Shown piece after piece: positions 1 to 7,708 of a stretch of 64,000 nucleotides of DNA (the first letter of the stretch is position 1; each line of letters starts with the position of its first letter). Source of the stretch: Roseomonas sp. AR75 (GTDB lineage Bacteria; Pseudomonadota; Alphaproteobacteria; Acetobacterales; Acetobacteraceae); NCBI RefSeq assembly GCF_005222815.1, contig NZ_STGB01000006.1:310001-374000 (forward strand), in the 5' to 3' direction. Both the position numbers and the translations under genes were made by a program. The notes under the pieces were generated by a model. The model was not told the DNA's origin. It did not search any database and saw only the letters and a program-made list of their open reading frames with translations.

Positions 1-1
1 T

Positions 2-1324
2 GCCTTCATCCTGTTCTGCGGCATCTTCTACGGCGCCATGTACGGCGGCTCCACCACCTCCATCCTGCTGAACACGCCGGGCGAGAGCGGCTCGATCATC
101 ACCGCGCTCGAAGGGGCGAAGATGGCACGCAACGGCCGTGCCGGGCCGGCGCTGGCGACCTCGGCCATCGGCAGCTTCGTCGCCGGCACGGTCGGCACGC
201 TCGGCATCGCCTTCCTCGGCCCCGTCGTGGTGGAACTCGCGCTGCAACTCGGCCCGGCCGAGTATTTCTCCCTCATGGTGCTGTGCTTCGTCACGGTGTC
301 CGCGGTGCTGGGCGGCAGCGCGCTGCGTGGGCTGACGAGCCTGTTCTTCGGCCTGCTGCTGGGGCTGGTGGGCATCGACCTGCAGACCGGCCAGCCGCGC
401 CTGACCTTCGGAATCGTCGAGCTGCTGGACGGCGTGAACGTGGTGCTGGTCGCGGTTGCGTTGTTCGCGGTGGGGGAGACGCTCTACCTCGCCTGGCGCC
501 ATGTGGAGGGCAAGGCAGAGGTCCTGCCGGTCGGGCGCATCATGATGTCGCGCAGCGACTGGAAGCGGAGCGTCTGGCCGTGGGTTCGCGGCGCCGGCCT
601 CGGCTTCCCCTTCGGCGTGATGCCGGCGGGCGGGTCGGAGATGCCGACCATGCTGAGCTACTACGCCGAGCGGAAGCTGGCCTCGCCGGAGGCGCGCAAA
701 GAATTCGGCACGACCGGCGCGATCGAGGGCGTCGCCGGGCCCGAGGCGGCGAACAACGCCGCCGCGGCGGGCGTGCTGGTGCCGATGCTGACGCTTGGGC
801 TGCCGACCAGCGCGACGGCGGCGATCATGCTGTCGGCCTTCCAGAGCTACGGCATCCAGCCGGGACCGCTGCTGTTCACGACGCAAGCGGAGCTGGTCTG
901 GACGCTGATCGCGAGCCTCTTCATCGCCAATGTCATGCTCGTGGTGCTGAACCTGCCGCTGGTGGGGCTGTGGGCGCGCATCCTGAAGATTCCCCAACCC
1001 CAGCTGTACGCCGGCATCCTGATCTTCGCGACCATCGGCACATACGGCATCAGCAATTCCGTGGTCGATCTGATGCTGCTCTACGGCATCGGCATCATCG
1101 CCATGTTCATGCGGCGCTTCGACTTCCCGGTTGCGCCGGTGGTGATCGGCATGATCCTCGGCCCGATGGCGGAACAGGCGATGCGCCAGGCGCTGACCAT
1201 CAGCCAGGGCGATTGGACCACCTTCCTGACGCGGCCCGTCAGCCTGGTGATCCTGCTGGTGGCGGCGGCGGCGCTGCTGGGCCCGCGGCTATATGGACGC
1301 TGGGTGCGGCGGATGGCGGGTTAG
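2..1324 (+). CDS. tctA: TctA-family tripartite tricarboxylate transporter permease, 5' truncated by window edge
   Basis: The reading frame is open from base 2, so the gene starts outside the window; about 440 codons remain of a family usually near 500. TctA is the large membrane subunit of tripartite tricarboxylate transporters, which take up carboxylates with a periplasmic TctC receptor and a small TctB subunit. Visible signs are the GAMYGGSTTSILLNTPGE segment near the fragment's N terminus, a second conserved loop with GVAGPEAANNAAAAG near residue 240, LTLGLPTSATAA just after it, and many hydrophobic helices. No TctB or TctC gene follows directly; a TctC-type receptor lies 1.6 kb downstream, beyond a toxin-antitoxin pair. 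Family assignment is secure; the substrate is unknown. Confidence 0.93.
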   Translation, partial: AFILFCGIFYGAMYGGSTTSILLNTPGESGSIITALEGAKMARNGRAGPALATSAIGSFVAGTVGTLGIAFLGPVVVELALQLGPAEYFSLMVLCFVTVSAVLGGSALRGLTSLFFGLLLGLVGIDLQTGQPRLTFGIVELLDGVNVVLVAVALFAVGETLYLAWRHVEGKAEVLPVGRIMMSRSDWKRSVWPWVRGAGLGFPFGVMPAGGSEMPTMLSYYAERKLASPEARKEFGTTGAIEGVAGPEAANNAAAAGVLVPMLTLGLPTSATAAIMLSAFQSYGIQPGPLLFTTQAELVWTLIASLFIANVMLVVLNLPLVGLWARILKIPQPQLYAGILIFATIGTYGISNSVVDLMLLYGIGIIAMFMRRFDFPVAPVVIGMILGPMAEQAMRQALTISQGDWTTFLTRPVSLVILLVAAAALLGPRLYGRWVRRMAG

Positions 1325-1347
1325 CGCTGGCAGCCTTTGCTTGCAGT

Positions 1348-1375
1348 GCACAGCAGATTGTGCGATTTTTGCACA
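1348..1375. promoter_or_regulatory. Candidate operator array before the xre-ccdA/ccdB operon
   Basis: Three alternating half-sites are visible: GCACA at 1348-1352, TGTGC at 1359-1363 and GCACA at 1371-1375, the last touching the antitoxin start codon. They form two inverted repeats with spacers of 6 and 7 bases. Autorepression by antitoxins with DNA-binding domains is the rule for type II systems, so this is the likely binding region. Binding itself is inferred. Confidence 0.5.
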
Positions 1376-1788
1376 TGACCTTGCGTGACTACTTGCGAAG
1401 GACCGGAACGACGCTGACTGCCTTCGGCGATCGTGTCGGCGTGTCCCATACGACGGTCATGCGTTGGGCCGCCGGCCAGGCAGCGCCGCGCGACAAGGCG
1501 ACCATGGAGGCCGTGGCAAGGGCGACGGACGGCGCCGTGACAGCAGCAGATTTCTTCACTCCGGCCGGACCGGCGCCGAGTCAGGGCCTGGCAGAAAGCC
1601 AAGCTCCCTTCGCCGAAGCCCGCGCCCTTGGTCTCGACCCCGACGCCGTCGCAGTGCGGGCGATCCAGGACGCCATCCGCGCGGAAAAGGCACGCCGCTG
1701 GCAGGAAGAGAACCGCGAGGCACTCGAAGCGCAGAACGCGTGGATCGAGAAGCACGGCCTGCCGCTTGCGAAGTATCGGATATTCTGA
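1375..1788 (+). CDS. Antitoxin: XRE-type HTH domain fused to a CcdA-like C-terminal region
   Basis: The protein has 137 residues. Residues 1-65 read as a Cro/C1 (XRE) helix-turn-helix, with VGVSHTTVMRWAAGQAAPR as the recognition part. The C-terminal 50 residues resemble the toxin-binding tail of CcdA, with RWQEENREALEAQNAWIEKH followed by GLPLAKYRIF. Classical CcdA is about 70-80 residues long and uses a ribbon-helix-helix for DNA binding, so the DNA-binding half appears swapped. It sits 4 bases before a clear ccdB gene, which supports the role of neutralising CcdB and autorepressing the operon. The ATG at 1375 follows repeated GCACA/TGTGC half-sites. The domain calls come from motif reading; the function is inferred from family and context. 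Confidence 0.82.
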   Translation: MTLRDYLRRTGTTLTAFGDRVGVSHTTVMRWAAGQAAPRDKATMEAVARATDGAVTAADFFTPAGPAPSQGLAESQAPFAEARALGLDPDAVAVRAIQDAIRAEKARRWQEENREALEAQNAWIEKHGLPLAKYRIF

Positions 1789-1792
1789 CCAG

Positions 1793-2092
1793 GTGGCGCG
1801 CTTCGAACTGCATCGTGCGCCGCATGGGAGCGGCTACCTCCTGAACCTCCAGCACGACCTGCATGCGCATCTCTCGACACGGGTCGTCGCACCGCTTCTG
1901 CCGGTGGCCGATGCGCCGCCACCCGCGCGGGGCCTTAACCCGCAATTCGCGCTGGACGACGGCCCCCACATCCTCTTCCCACAATTCATGGCCGCTGTGC
2001 CGAGACGCGAGCTCGGCCGCTCGGTCGGCAGCCTCGATGCGCATCGCGACGAGATCACCCGCGCCCTGGACCTGCTGCTGACCGGCTTCTGA
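1793..2092 (+). CDS. ccdB: CcdB-family toxin
   Basis: This 99-residue protein matches the whole length of CcdB toxins. It opens with VARFELHRAPHGSGYLLNLQ, then has STRVVAPLLP, LNPQFALDDG and the typical ending with ELGRSV and a final ITRALDLLLTGF segment. CcdB poisons DNA gyrase and traps cleaved DNA complexes; the C-terminal residues that contact GyrA in the F-plasmid protein (W-G-I) are replaced here by T-G-F, as in many chromosomal homologues. The GTG start at 1793 lies 4 bases after the antitoxin stop, implying coupled translation. Whether it is an active gyrase poison cannot be read from the sequence. Confidence 0.9.
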   Translation: MARFELHRAPHGSGYLLNLQHDLHAHLSTRVVAPLLPVADAPPPARGLNPQFALDDGPHILFPQFMAAVPRRELGRSVGSLDAHRDEITRALDLLLTGF

Positions 2093-2188
2093 GCGCGACG
2101 GATCACGAAGTCGTTTGGTCTGTTTCCCGGAGGTTTCCGGCAGGACAGCGCGCTTGATCCGCTGCGCCCTTCACCCGAAATCCCCGCC

Positions 2189-2911
2189 ATGATCGACGCC
2201 AAACAACTTCTCGACCGCTTCCTGGGATCGCAGGGCGGCAACCGCGCGCCCGGCGCGCCGGCATCGCCGGGCGCCGGGTTCCAGCTTCCCTCCGGCCTGT
2301 CAGACCTGACGCGGCATGTGCCCGGCGGCGCCGCCGGACTTGCGGCCGGTGCCGGGCTGCTGGCCACGATGCTTGGCGGGAAGAAGATGCGGAAGATGGC
2401 GGGCGGCGCCATCGGCTATGGCGGCGCTGCGGCGCTCGGCGCGCTGGCCTATCGCGCCTGGCAGAACTGGCAGGCACAGCCCGCCGCGCAGGCGGGGCAG
2501 CCCGCACCGCCCACGGCACCGGAGCGCTTCCTGCCCGGCGCAGCGCCGGCGGCCGATGGCGCGCCTTTCGAACTGGCCCTCGTGCGCGTGATGGTCGCCG
2601 CGGCGAAGGCTGACGGCCACGTCGATGCCACCGAGCAGCGCGCCATCTTCGAGGCGGTGGAGCGCGCCGGGCTGGATGCCGAGGCGAAAGCCTTCGTCTT
2701 CGACCTGTTGCGCCGCGACATCCCCTTCGAGGAGATCGCCGGCGGGGCCGCGACCCCGGAACAGGCGGCCGAACTCTATGTCGCCGCGCGCCTGTCGATC
2801 GATCCGGACGAGGCTGCCGAGCGCGCCTGGCTTGCCGCGCTGGCGCATCGCCTGTCGCTGCCCGACGGGCTGGTGGCGCAGATCGAGGCGGAAGCGCAGC
2901 GCAACGGCTAA
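2189..2911 (+). CDS. DUF533 (YebE-like) protein with TerB-like helical C-terminal domain
   Basis: The product has 240 residues. An N-terminal section with MIDAKQLLDRFLG is followed by a glycine-rich, weakly hydrophobic segment (about residues 45-85) ending in GALAYRAWQNWQ, a signature of DUF533 proteins such as E. coli YebE. The second half, from about residue 125, holds an acidic helical TerB-like domain with ADGHVDATEQRAIFEAVE. The function of this family is not established; an inner-membrane association is plausible. It stands alone between the toxin-antitoxin pair and a TctC receptor gene. Confidence 0.85.
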   Translation: MIDAKQLLDRFLGSQGGNRAPGAPASPGAGFQLPSGLSDLTRHVPGGAAGLAAGAGLLATMLGGKKMRKMAGGAIGYGGAAALGALAYRAWQNWQAQPAAQAGQPAPPTAPERFLPGAAPAADGAPFELALVRVMVAAAKADGHVDATEQRAIFEAVERAGLDAEAKAFVFDLLRRDIPFEEIAGGAATPEQAAELYVAARLSIDPDEAAERAWLAALAHRLSLPDGLVAQIEAEAQRNG

Positions 2912-2963
2912 CCCATCCCGCGCCGGCCATGCCATGCTGTCCGGCACAGGAGGAGGGAACGCC

Positions 2964-3917
2964 ATGATCCAACGCAGGATGCTGCTGGCGGCGGCAGCCG
3001 CCACGCTCGCCGCGCCGCGCGCCATGGCCTGGCCGGATCGGCAGGTGCGCTTGCTGGTGGGCTTTGCGCCCGGCGGCGCGGTGGACACCGTGGCGCGGCT
3101 GATCGCCGGCCCGATGGGCGAGACGCTCGGGCAGTCCGTGGTGGTGGAGAACCGCCCCGGCGCCAGCGCGAATATCGCCGCGGCCGCACTCGTCAGCAGC
3201 CCGGCCGATGGTCACACCGTGCTGATGGGCGCCTTCGCGCATGGCGTGAATCCCAGCCTGATCAACCTCGGCTACGACCTGCGGGAGCTGAAGCCGGTGC
3301 TGCAGCTCACCCGCGTGCCCACCGTGCTGATCGTGCACAAGGACAGCCCCTGGCAGAGCGCGGCGGAGCTGGTCGCCGCTGGCAAGGCGAAGCCGGAGGG
3401 GCTGACCTATGCCTCCGGCGGCGCCGGCACGGCGAGCCACCTGGCGCCGGAGCTGTTCGTGCGGCGCGTCGGCATGAAGGCGACGCATGTGCCGTTCCGC
3501 GGTGGCGCGCCGGCGATGCAGGCGGTGATGGGCCGGCAGGTGGACTTCATGTGCGAGAACCCGCAGCCCGCCTTCATGGCGGCGGGATCGCCGATCCGCC
3601 CGCTGGCGGTGTTCCGCACCACGCGGCTGCCGCTGTTCCCGGATGTGCCCGCGATCACCGAGGCAGGCTTCGGCGCGGGCCTCACGATCAATTCCTGGCA
3701 CGGCCTGTTCGTGCGCAACGGTGCGCCGGACGAGGCCATCCAGCGCATCGTCGCCGCGGCGCAAGCGGCGATGGCGCGGCCGGAGGTGCGCACGCGGATC
3801 GAATCGCTGACGATCGAACCGGTGGAGAGCTCGCCCGCCGCCTTCGCCGCCTTCTTCGCCGACCAGGTGGAGACCTGGGGCAAGGTGGTGCGCGAGGCCG
3901 GCATCTCCGTGCAGTAG
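2964..3917 (+). CDS. Bug/TctC-family periplasmic substrate-binding protein
   Basis: This is a 317-residue secreted receptor. A signal peptide is visible (MIQRRMLLAAAAATLAAP, cleavage near AMA-WP), followed by the family opening VRLLVGFAPGGAVDTVARL and VVENRPGASANIAA. Such proteins bind small carboxylates and hand them to TctAB permeases. The start is supported by an AGGAGGAGGG ribosome binding site about 8 bases upstream. No permease gene is adjacent, so this may be an orphan receptor; such receptors are often numerous in bacteria with this transporter type. The ligand is unknown. Confidence 0.93.
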   Translation: MIQRRMLLAAAAATLAAPRAMAWPDRQVRLLVGFAPGGAVDTVARLIAGPMGETLGQSVVVENRPGASANIAAAALVSSPADGHTVLMGAFAHGVNPSLINLGYDLRELKPVLQLTRVPTVLIVHKDSPWQSAAELVAAGKAKPEGLTYASGGAGTASHLAPELFVRRVGMKATHVPFRGGAPAMQAVMGRQVDFMCENPQPAFMAAGSPIRPLAVFRTTRLPLFPDVPAITEAGFGAGLTINSWHGLFVRNGAPDEAIQRIVAAAQAAMARPEVRTRIESLTIEPVESSPAAFAAFFADQVETWGKVVREAGISVQ

Positions 3918-3957
3918 CTGCCGCACGCCCGCCATCATCCTGGCCGATGCGACGGGC

Positions 3958-5625
3958 GTGACCGACGAGAATCCGCTGCTGCGGCGCGCGCTGTTCGGCG
4001 CGCTGGTCGCGGCGATCGCCCTGCTGCTGCTGTGGCTGGCCTGGCGCGCCCTGGCGGCGGGCGGCGTGAACGCCATCGAGGCGTTGATCCTGCTGGCCGT
4101 GCTGCTGGTGACGCCCTGGGCGGCGCTCTCGGCCGCCAATTCGCTGGTGGGGCTGGCGATCCTGCTGGGATCGCGCGATCCGCCCGCCGCGGTGCTGCCG
4201 GCGCTGCGGCTCGCGCGGCCGGGCGTGCCGAACGCCGTCACCGCGCTCGCCGTCTGCATCCGCAACGAGGACATGGACGCCGTGTTGCCGCCGCTGGCGC
4301 GGCTGCTGGATGACCTCGCGGCGGCGGAAGCCGGCGACCGCTTCCGGCTGTGGCTGCTGTCCGACACGCAGGATGCGGCGCTGGCCGCGGCCGAGGAAGC
4401 GGCTGTGGCGCGCTTCGCCGACGGGCGCGCCAATGTCCGCTACCGGCGGCGGACGGAGAACACCGGCTTCAAGGCCGGCAACGTGATGGACTTCCTCGAC
4501 CACCACGCAACGGACGAAAAGTTCTTCATCACGCTGGATGCGGACAGCGTCATGACAGCCGAGGCCGTGCGGCGCCTGGTCGCGGTGATGGAGGCCGATC
4601 CGCGTCTCGCTATCGTGCAGCAACTCATCGTAGGGCGGCCGGCGCTCGCGGCCTTCCCGCGGCTGTTCCAGTTCGGCATGCGCGCGGGCATGCGGAGCTG
4701 GGCGACGGGGCAGGCCTGGTGGCAGCTCGATGCCGGGCCGTATTGGGGGCACAACGCGATCCTTCGCTGCGAGCCGTTCCGGCAGCATGCACGGCTGGAG
4801 GCGCTGCCGGATGGCAGCCGCATCCTGTCCCACGACATGGTGGAATCGGTGCGGCTGCAGGCCGCCGGCTGGCGCGTGCGCTGCCTGCCGGAGGAGTCCG
4901 GCAGCCTGGAGGCGAACCCGCCCGCCATGCCGGAATTCATGCGCCGCGACGAACGCTGGGGCGCGGGCAACATGCAGTACTGGCAGTTGCTGCGCCTGCC
5001 GAACTTCACCGCGATGGGGCGCCTGCAACTGCTCCAGGCGATTCTTCTGTTCGTGGGCGCGCCGCTCTACGCCGCGATCCTGTTTCTCGCGGCGATCAAC
5101 GCAGTCTCGGGCGGTGGCGCGGCGACGCCGATGGGCGCGCTGGCGTTGGCCATCTTCGCGCAGTGGCTCTGCTACTTCGCGCCGAAGCTTGCGGGCTACG
5201 CGCATGCCCTGCTGAAGGGCGAGGTCGCCGCGCGCTATGGCGGGCGCGCCGCCTTCGCGAAGGGCGCGCTGGCCGAGATCCTGTTCATGCAGCTCTTCGA
5301 GCCGCTCTCGACGCTCAACAAGGCGATCTTCCTGGCCACGCTGCCCTTCGGCCGCCGTACCGGCTGGGCGCCGCAGAACCGCGCGGAGCGCGGCATCGCC
5401 TGGGGCGACGCGGCGCGGCTGCTGTGGCCGCATACGCTGGTCGGCGTTGCGCTGACGCTCGCCTTCGCCAGCGTCTCGCTGCCGGCGCTGCTGCTGGCGC
5501 TGCCCTTCACGCTGGGGATGGTGCTGGCCGTGCCGCTCTGCGTGCTCAGCGCCGATCCCCGGATATCCGCCTGGCTGCGCGAACGCCGAATCGCCGCGAC
5601 GCCGGAAGAACGGGTCAGCGGGTGA
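3958..5625 (+). CDS. OpgH/MdoH-like glucan glucosyltransferase (GT2 family, membrane)
   Basis: The 555-residue protein has N-terminal membrane helices, a cytoplasmic glycosyltransferase domain (about residues 85-330) and further helices at residues 350-530. Motifs include VCIRNEDMDAV, a substrate-site LDADS, and RTENTGFKAGNVMDF, all typical of MdoH/OpgH, which polymerises glucose from UDP-glucose into osmoregulated periplasmic glucans. It is shorter than E. coli MdoH (about 850 residues) and lacks its long N-terminal extension. No opgG partner is next to it. The GTG start at 3958 fits the first hydrophobic segment; the last 11 bases overlap the convergent next gene. Confidence 0.85.
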   Translation: MTDENPLLRRALFGALVAAIALLLLWLAWRALAAGGVNAIEALILLAVLLVTPWAALSAANSLVGLAILLGSRDPPAAVLPALRLARPGVPNAVTALAVCIRNEDMDAVLPPLARLLDDLAAAEAGDRFRLWLLSDTQDAALAAAEEAAVARFADGRANVRYRRRTENTGFKAGNVMDFLDHHATDEKFFITLDADSVMTAEAVRRLVAVMEADPRLAIVQQLIVGRPALAAFPRLFQFGMRAGMRSWATGQAWWQLDAGPYWGHNAILRCEPFRQHARLEALPDGSRILSHDMVESVRLQAAGWRVRCLPEESGSLEANPPAMPEFMRRDERWGAGNMQYWQLLRLPNFTAMGRLQLLQAILLFVGAPLYAAILFLAAINAVSGGGAATPMGALALAIFAQWLCYFAPKLAGYAHALLKGEVAARYGGRAAFAKGALAEILFMQLFEPLSTLNKAIFLATLPFGRRTGWAPQNRAERGIAWGDAARLLWPHTLVGVALTLAFASVSLPALLLALPFTLGMVLAVPLCVLSADPRISAWLRERRIAATPEERVSG

Positions 5626-6868
5626 CCACTTCCAGGAAATCGAGCAGCGCGCGGAGATCGGCCTCGTTGCCGACGCGCTGGATCGGCATCTTCGTCCCCG
5701 GCGTCACGACGTCCGGTCCGCGCGTGAACAGGTCCGCCACGCTCTCCCGCGTCCAGACGATGTCGCCGCGCGCCAGGCGGTCGGAGTATTCGTAGCCGGC
5801 GACGCTGCCCATGCGGCGGCCGAACAGGTTGTGCAGATGCGGCCCGGCCATGTTGCCGCCTTCGGCGGTCAGCGAATGGCAGGCCGCGCAGGCGCGGAAC
5901 ACGCGCGCGCCGTGCGGGCTTGCGCCCTCCGGGATGGCCTGCTCCGCCTCCGCGCCGAGCGGGCCGATGGGCCGGCCCGTCGCCGCGTCCCACCGCCGCA
6001 CGCGGCGATCCGTGCCGCCGGTCCAGAGGCTCTTCCCGTCCGGCGCGAAGACCGCCGACCATACCGGCAGGCCGGGGCCTTCCAGCGTGTGCCGCAGGCG
6101 CAGCGTCGCCGGCTCCCACAGCGTGACGCTGCCGCCGAGCGAGGCGGCGGCGAGCAGCCCGCCATCCGCCGTCCCCGCCAGCGCGACGAGCGGCCGCGCG
6201 CCGGCCCGCACCTCCCGCACGCCGCCGTCGGGCGCGACGAGGCGCAGCATGCCGTCCACCCCGCCCACCGCCAGCGTGCCGTCCGGCAGCGCCGCCAGCG
6301 TGTTCTGCGGGAAGCCGAATTCTGCCAGCACCAGGCCCGGCTCGCCTTCCGGCCAGGTCCGGACCGTGCCGTCGAAGCCTGCCGTCGCCACGATGCCGTC
6401 GGGGCGGAAGGCCACCGCGTTGACGTTGCCCTGGTGGCCTTCCAGCACGCGCGCCGCGCCGGTCGCCAGGTCCCAGACTCGCGCCGTGCCGTCCCAGGCG
6501 GCCGAGGCCAGGAACCGCCCATCCGGCGAGAGTGCCAGCGCGGCGACCGGCTCCGTGTGTCCTTCCAGGATGCGCTCCGGCTGCGCCCCCGGTCGCACCG
6601 GCCAGAGCGCGATGCGCCCATCCTCGCCAGCCGAGGCGAAGCCGCCCCCTGGCAGCGGTGCCAGCGCATTCACCGCGCCTGCATGCCAGCGCACCACGGC
6701 GCGCGCGCGCCCGGCCTCGGGGTCCCAGACGATCATGGACTGGTCGAAGCCGGCGGAGGCCAGCGCGCCGCCGGAGACCGCCAGCACGCGCACCGGGCCG
6801 CCATGCACGGCCTCCTGCGCCTGGGCGGCGGGCGTAATCAGCAAGAGCAGCAGGAGAAGGAAGCGCAT
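5615..6868 (-). CDS. Secreted WD40-repeat protein with C-terminal cytochrome c domain
   Basis: The 417-residue protein starts with a signal peptide (MRFLLLLLLLITPAAQA), so it acts in the periplasm. Residues 20-300 hold WD40 blade repeats, for example SPDGRFLASAAWDGTARVWD and APDGKSLWTGGTDRRVRRWD. The last 90 residues are a class I cytochrome c domain with haem site C327-A-A-C330-H331 and a likely methionine ligand in GTKMPI (M394). Fusions of a propeller with a c-haem suggest a redox or sensing role on a docking platform, but no substrate is indicated. The gene overlaps the end of the upstream glucosyltransferase gene tail to tail. Confidence 0.9.
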   Translation of the reverse strand: MRFLLLLLLLITPAAQAQEAVHGGPVRVLAVSGGALASAGFDQSMIVWDPEAGRARAVVRWHAGAVNALAPLPGGGFASAGEDGRIALWPVRPGAQPERILEGHTEPVAALALSPDGRFLASAAWDGTARVWDLATGAARVLEGHQGNVNAVAFRPDGIVATAGFDGTVRTWPEGEPGLVLAEFGFPQNTLAALPDGTLAVGGVDGMLRLVAPDGGVREVRAGARPLVALAGTADGGLLAAASLGGSVTLWEPATLRLRHTLEGPGLPVWSAVFAPDGKSLWTGGTDRRVRRWDAATGRPIGPLGAEAEQAIPEGASPHGARVFRACAACHSLTAEGGNMAGPHLHNLFGRRMGSVAGYEYSDRLARGDIVWTRESVADLFTRGPDVVTPGTKMPIQRVGNEADLRALLDFLEVVTR

Positions 6869-6940
6869 CGCGGCAAATTGCCGAACTCGCCGCCGGCTGC
6901 AACCATCCACGCCCCGATCCGCACTCAAGGAGCCGCGCCC

Positions 6941-7708
6941 ATGACGACACATGACGAGGAGGTCGCCTGGGCGCGGCTGACCGCCGCCGAGATCCAGGCC
7001 CGCGCCAGGCCTGAGACCGTGGTGCTGATCCCCACCGCCTCCATCGAGCAGCACGGGCCGCACCTGGCAACCGGCGTGGACATGTGGCTGGCCTCGGCCG
7101 TTGCCGAACGCACCGCCCGCAAGCTGCAGGCGGCCGGCACGCCGGCGCTCGTCACGCCCTGCATCTGGTCCGGCTTGGCCGATCACCACATGCCCTTCGG
7201 CGGCACGCTGACCCTGGACGTGGACGGCTTCGCCGCGGTGGTCGGCGGCATCGCGCGATCCGTCGCGCGGCACGGCTTCCGGCGCATCGCGCTGGTCAAC
7301 GGCCATGGCGGCAATGTGGAAGCGATCTTCACCGCCGCCATCGAGCTGACCAAATCGCTCGGCGTGCCGGTGGTGGGCGTCACCTACTGGCAGGCGAGCG
7401 CCGACCGCTTCGCGGCGATCCTCGAGACGCAGACCAATGTGCAGCATGCCTGCGAGGCCGAGACATCGATGGTCATGGCCGTGCAGCCGGATTGCGTGCG
7501 GGCGGAGAACATCGCGCGCGCGGTGCCGAAGCGCGCCAGGCCGCCAGCGCCGCCCGGCTTCAAGCGCCACCGCGGCTTCGTCGAGATGACCGACACCGGC
7601 GTGATGGGTGACCCCCGCGCGGCCAGCGCGGAGAAGGGCGAGCGCCTGCTGGAGGCGGCTTCCGGGCGCCTGGCGGAGGAGATGGCGCGGCCGGAGCTGT
7701 GGAACTAG
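6941..7708 (+). CDS. Creatininase-family amidohydrolase
   Basis: The 255-residue protein shows the metal-binding pattern of the creatininase/MftE family: IPTASIEQHGPHLATGVD (E and H ligands), NGHGGN, and HACEAETSMVMA with the catalytic acid, ending with GVMGDPRAASAEKG. Family members hydrolyse cyclic amides or formamides (creatinine, formylated purine intermediates) with two metal ions. It has no creatinase or hydantoinase neighbour to suggest a substrate. The chosen ATG at 6941 gives the family's usual length. Confidence 0.9.
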   Translation: MTTHDEEVAWARLTAAEIQARARPETVVLIPTASIEQHGPHLATGVDMWLASAVAERTARKLQAAGTPALVTPCIWSGLADHHMPFGGTLTLDVDGFAAVVGGIARSVARHGFRRIALVNGHGGNVEAIFTAAIELTKSLGVPVVGVTYWQASADRFAAILETQTNVQHACEAETSMVMAVQPDCVRAENIARAVPKRARPPAPPGFKRHRGFVEMTDTGVMGDPRAASAEKGERLLEAASGRLAEEMARPELWN

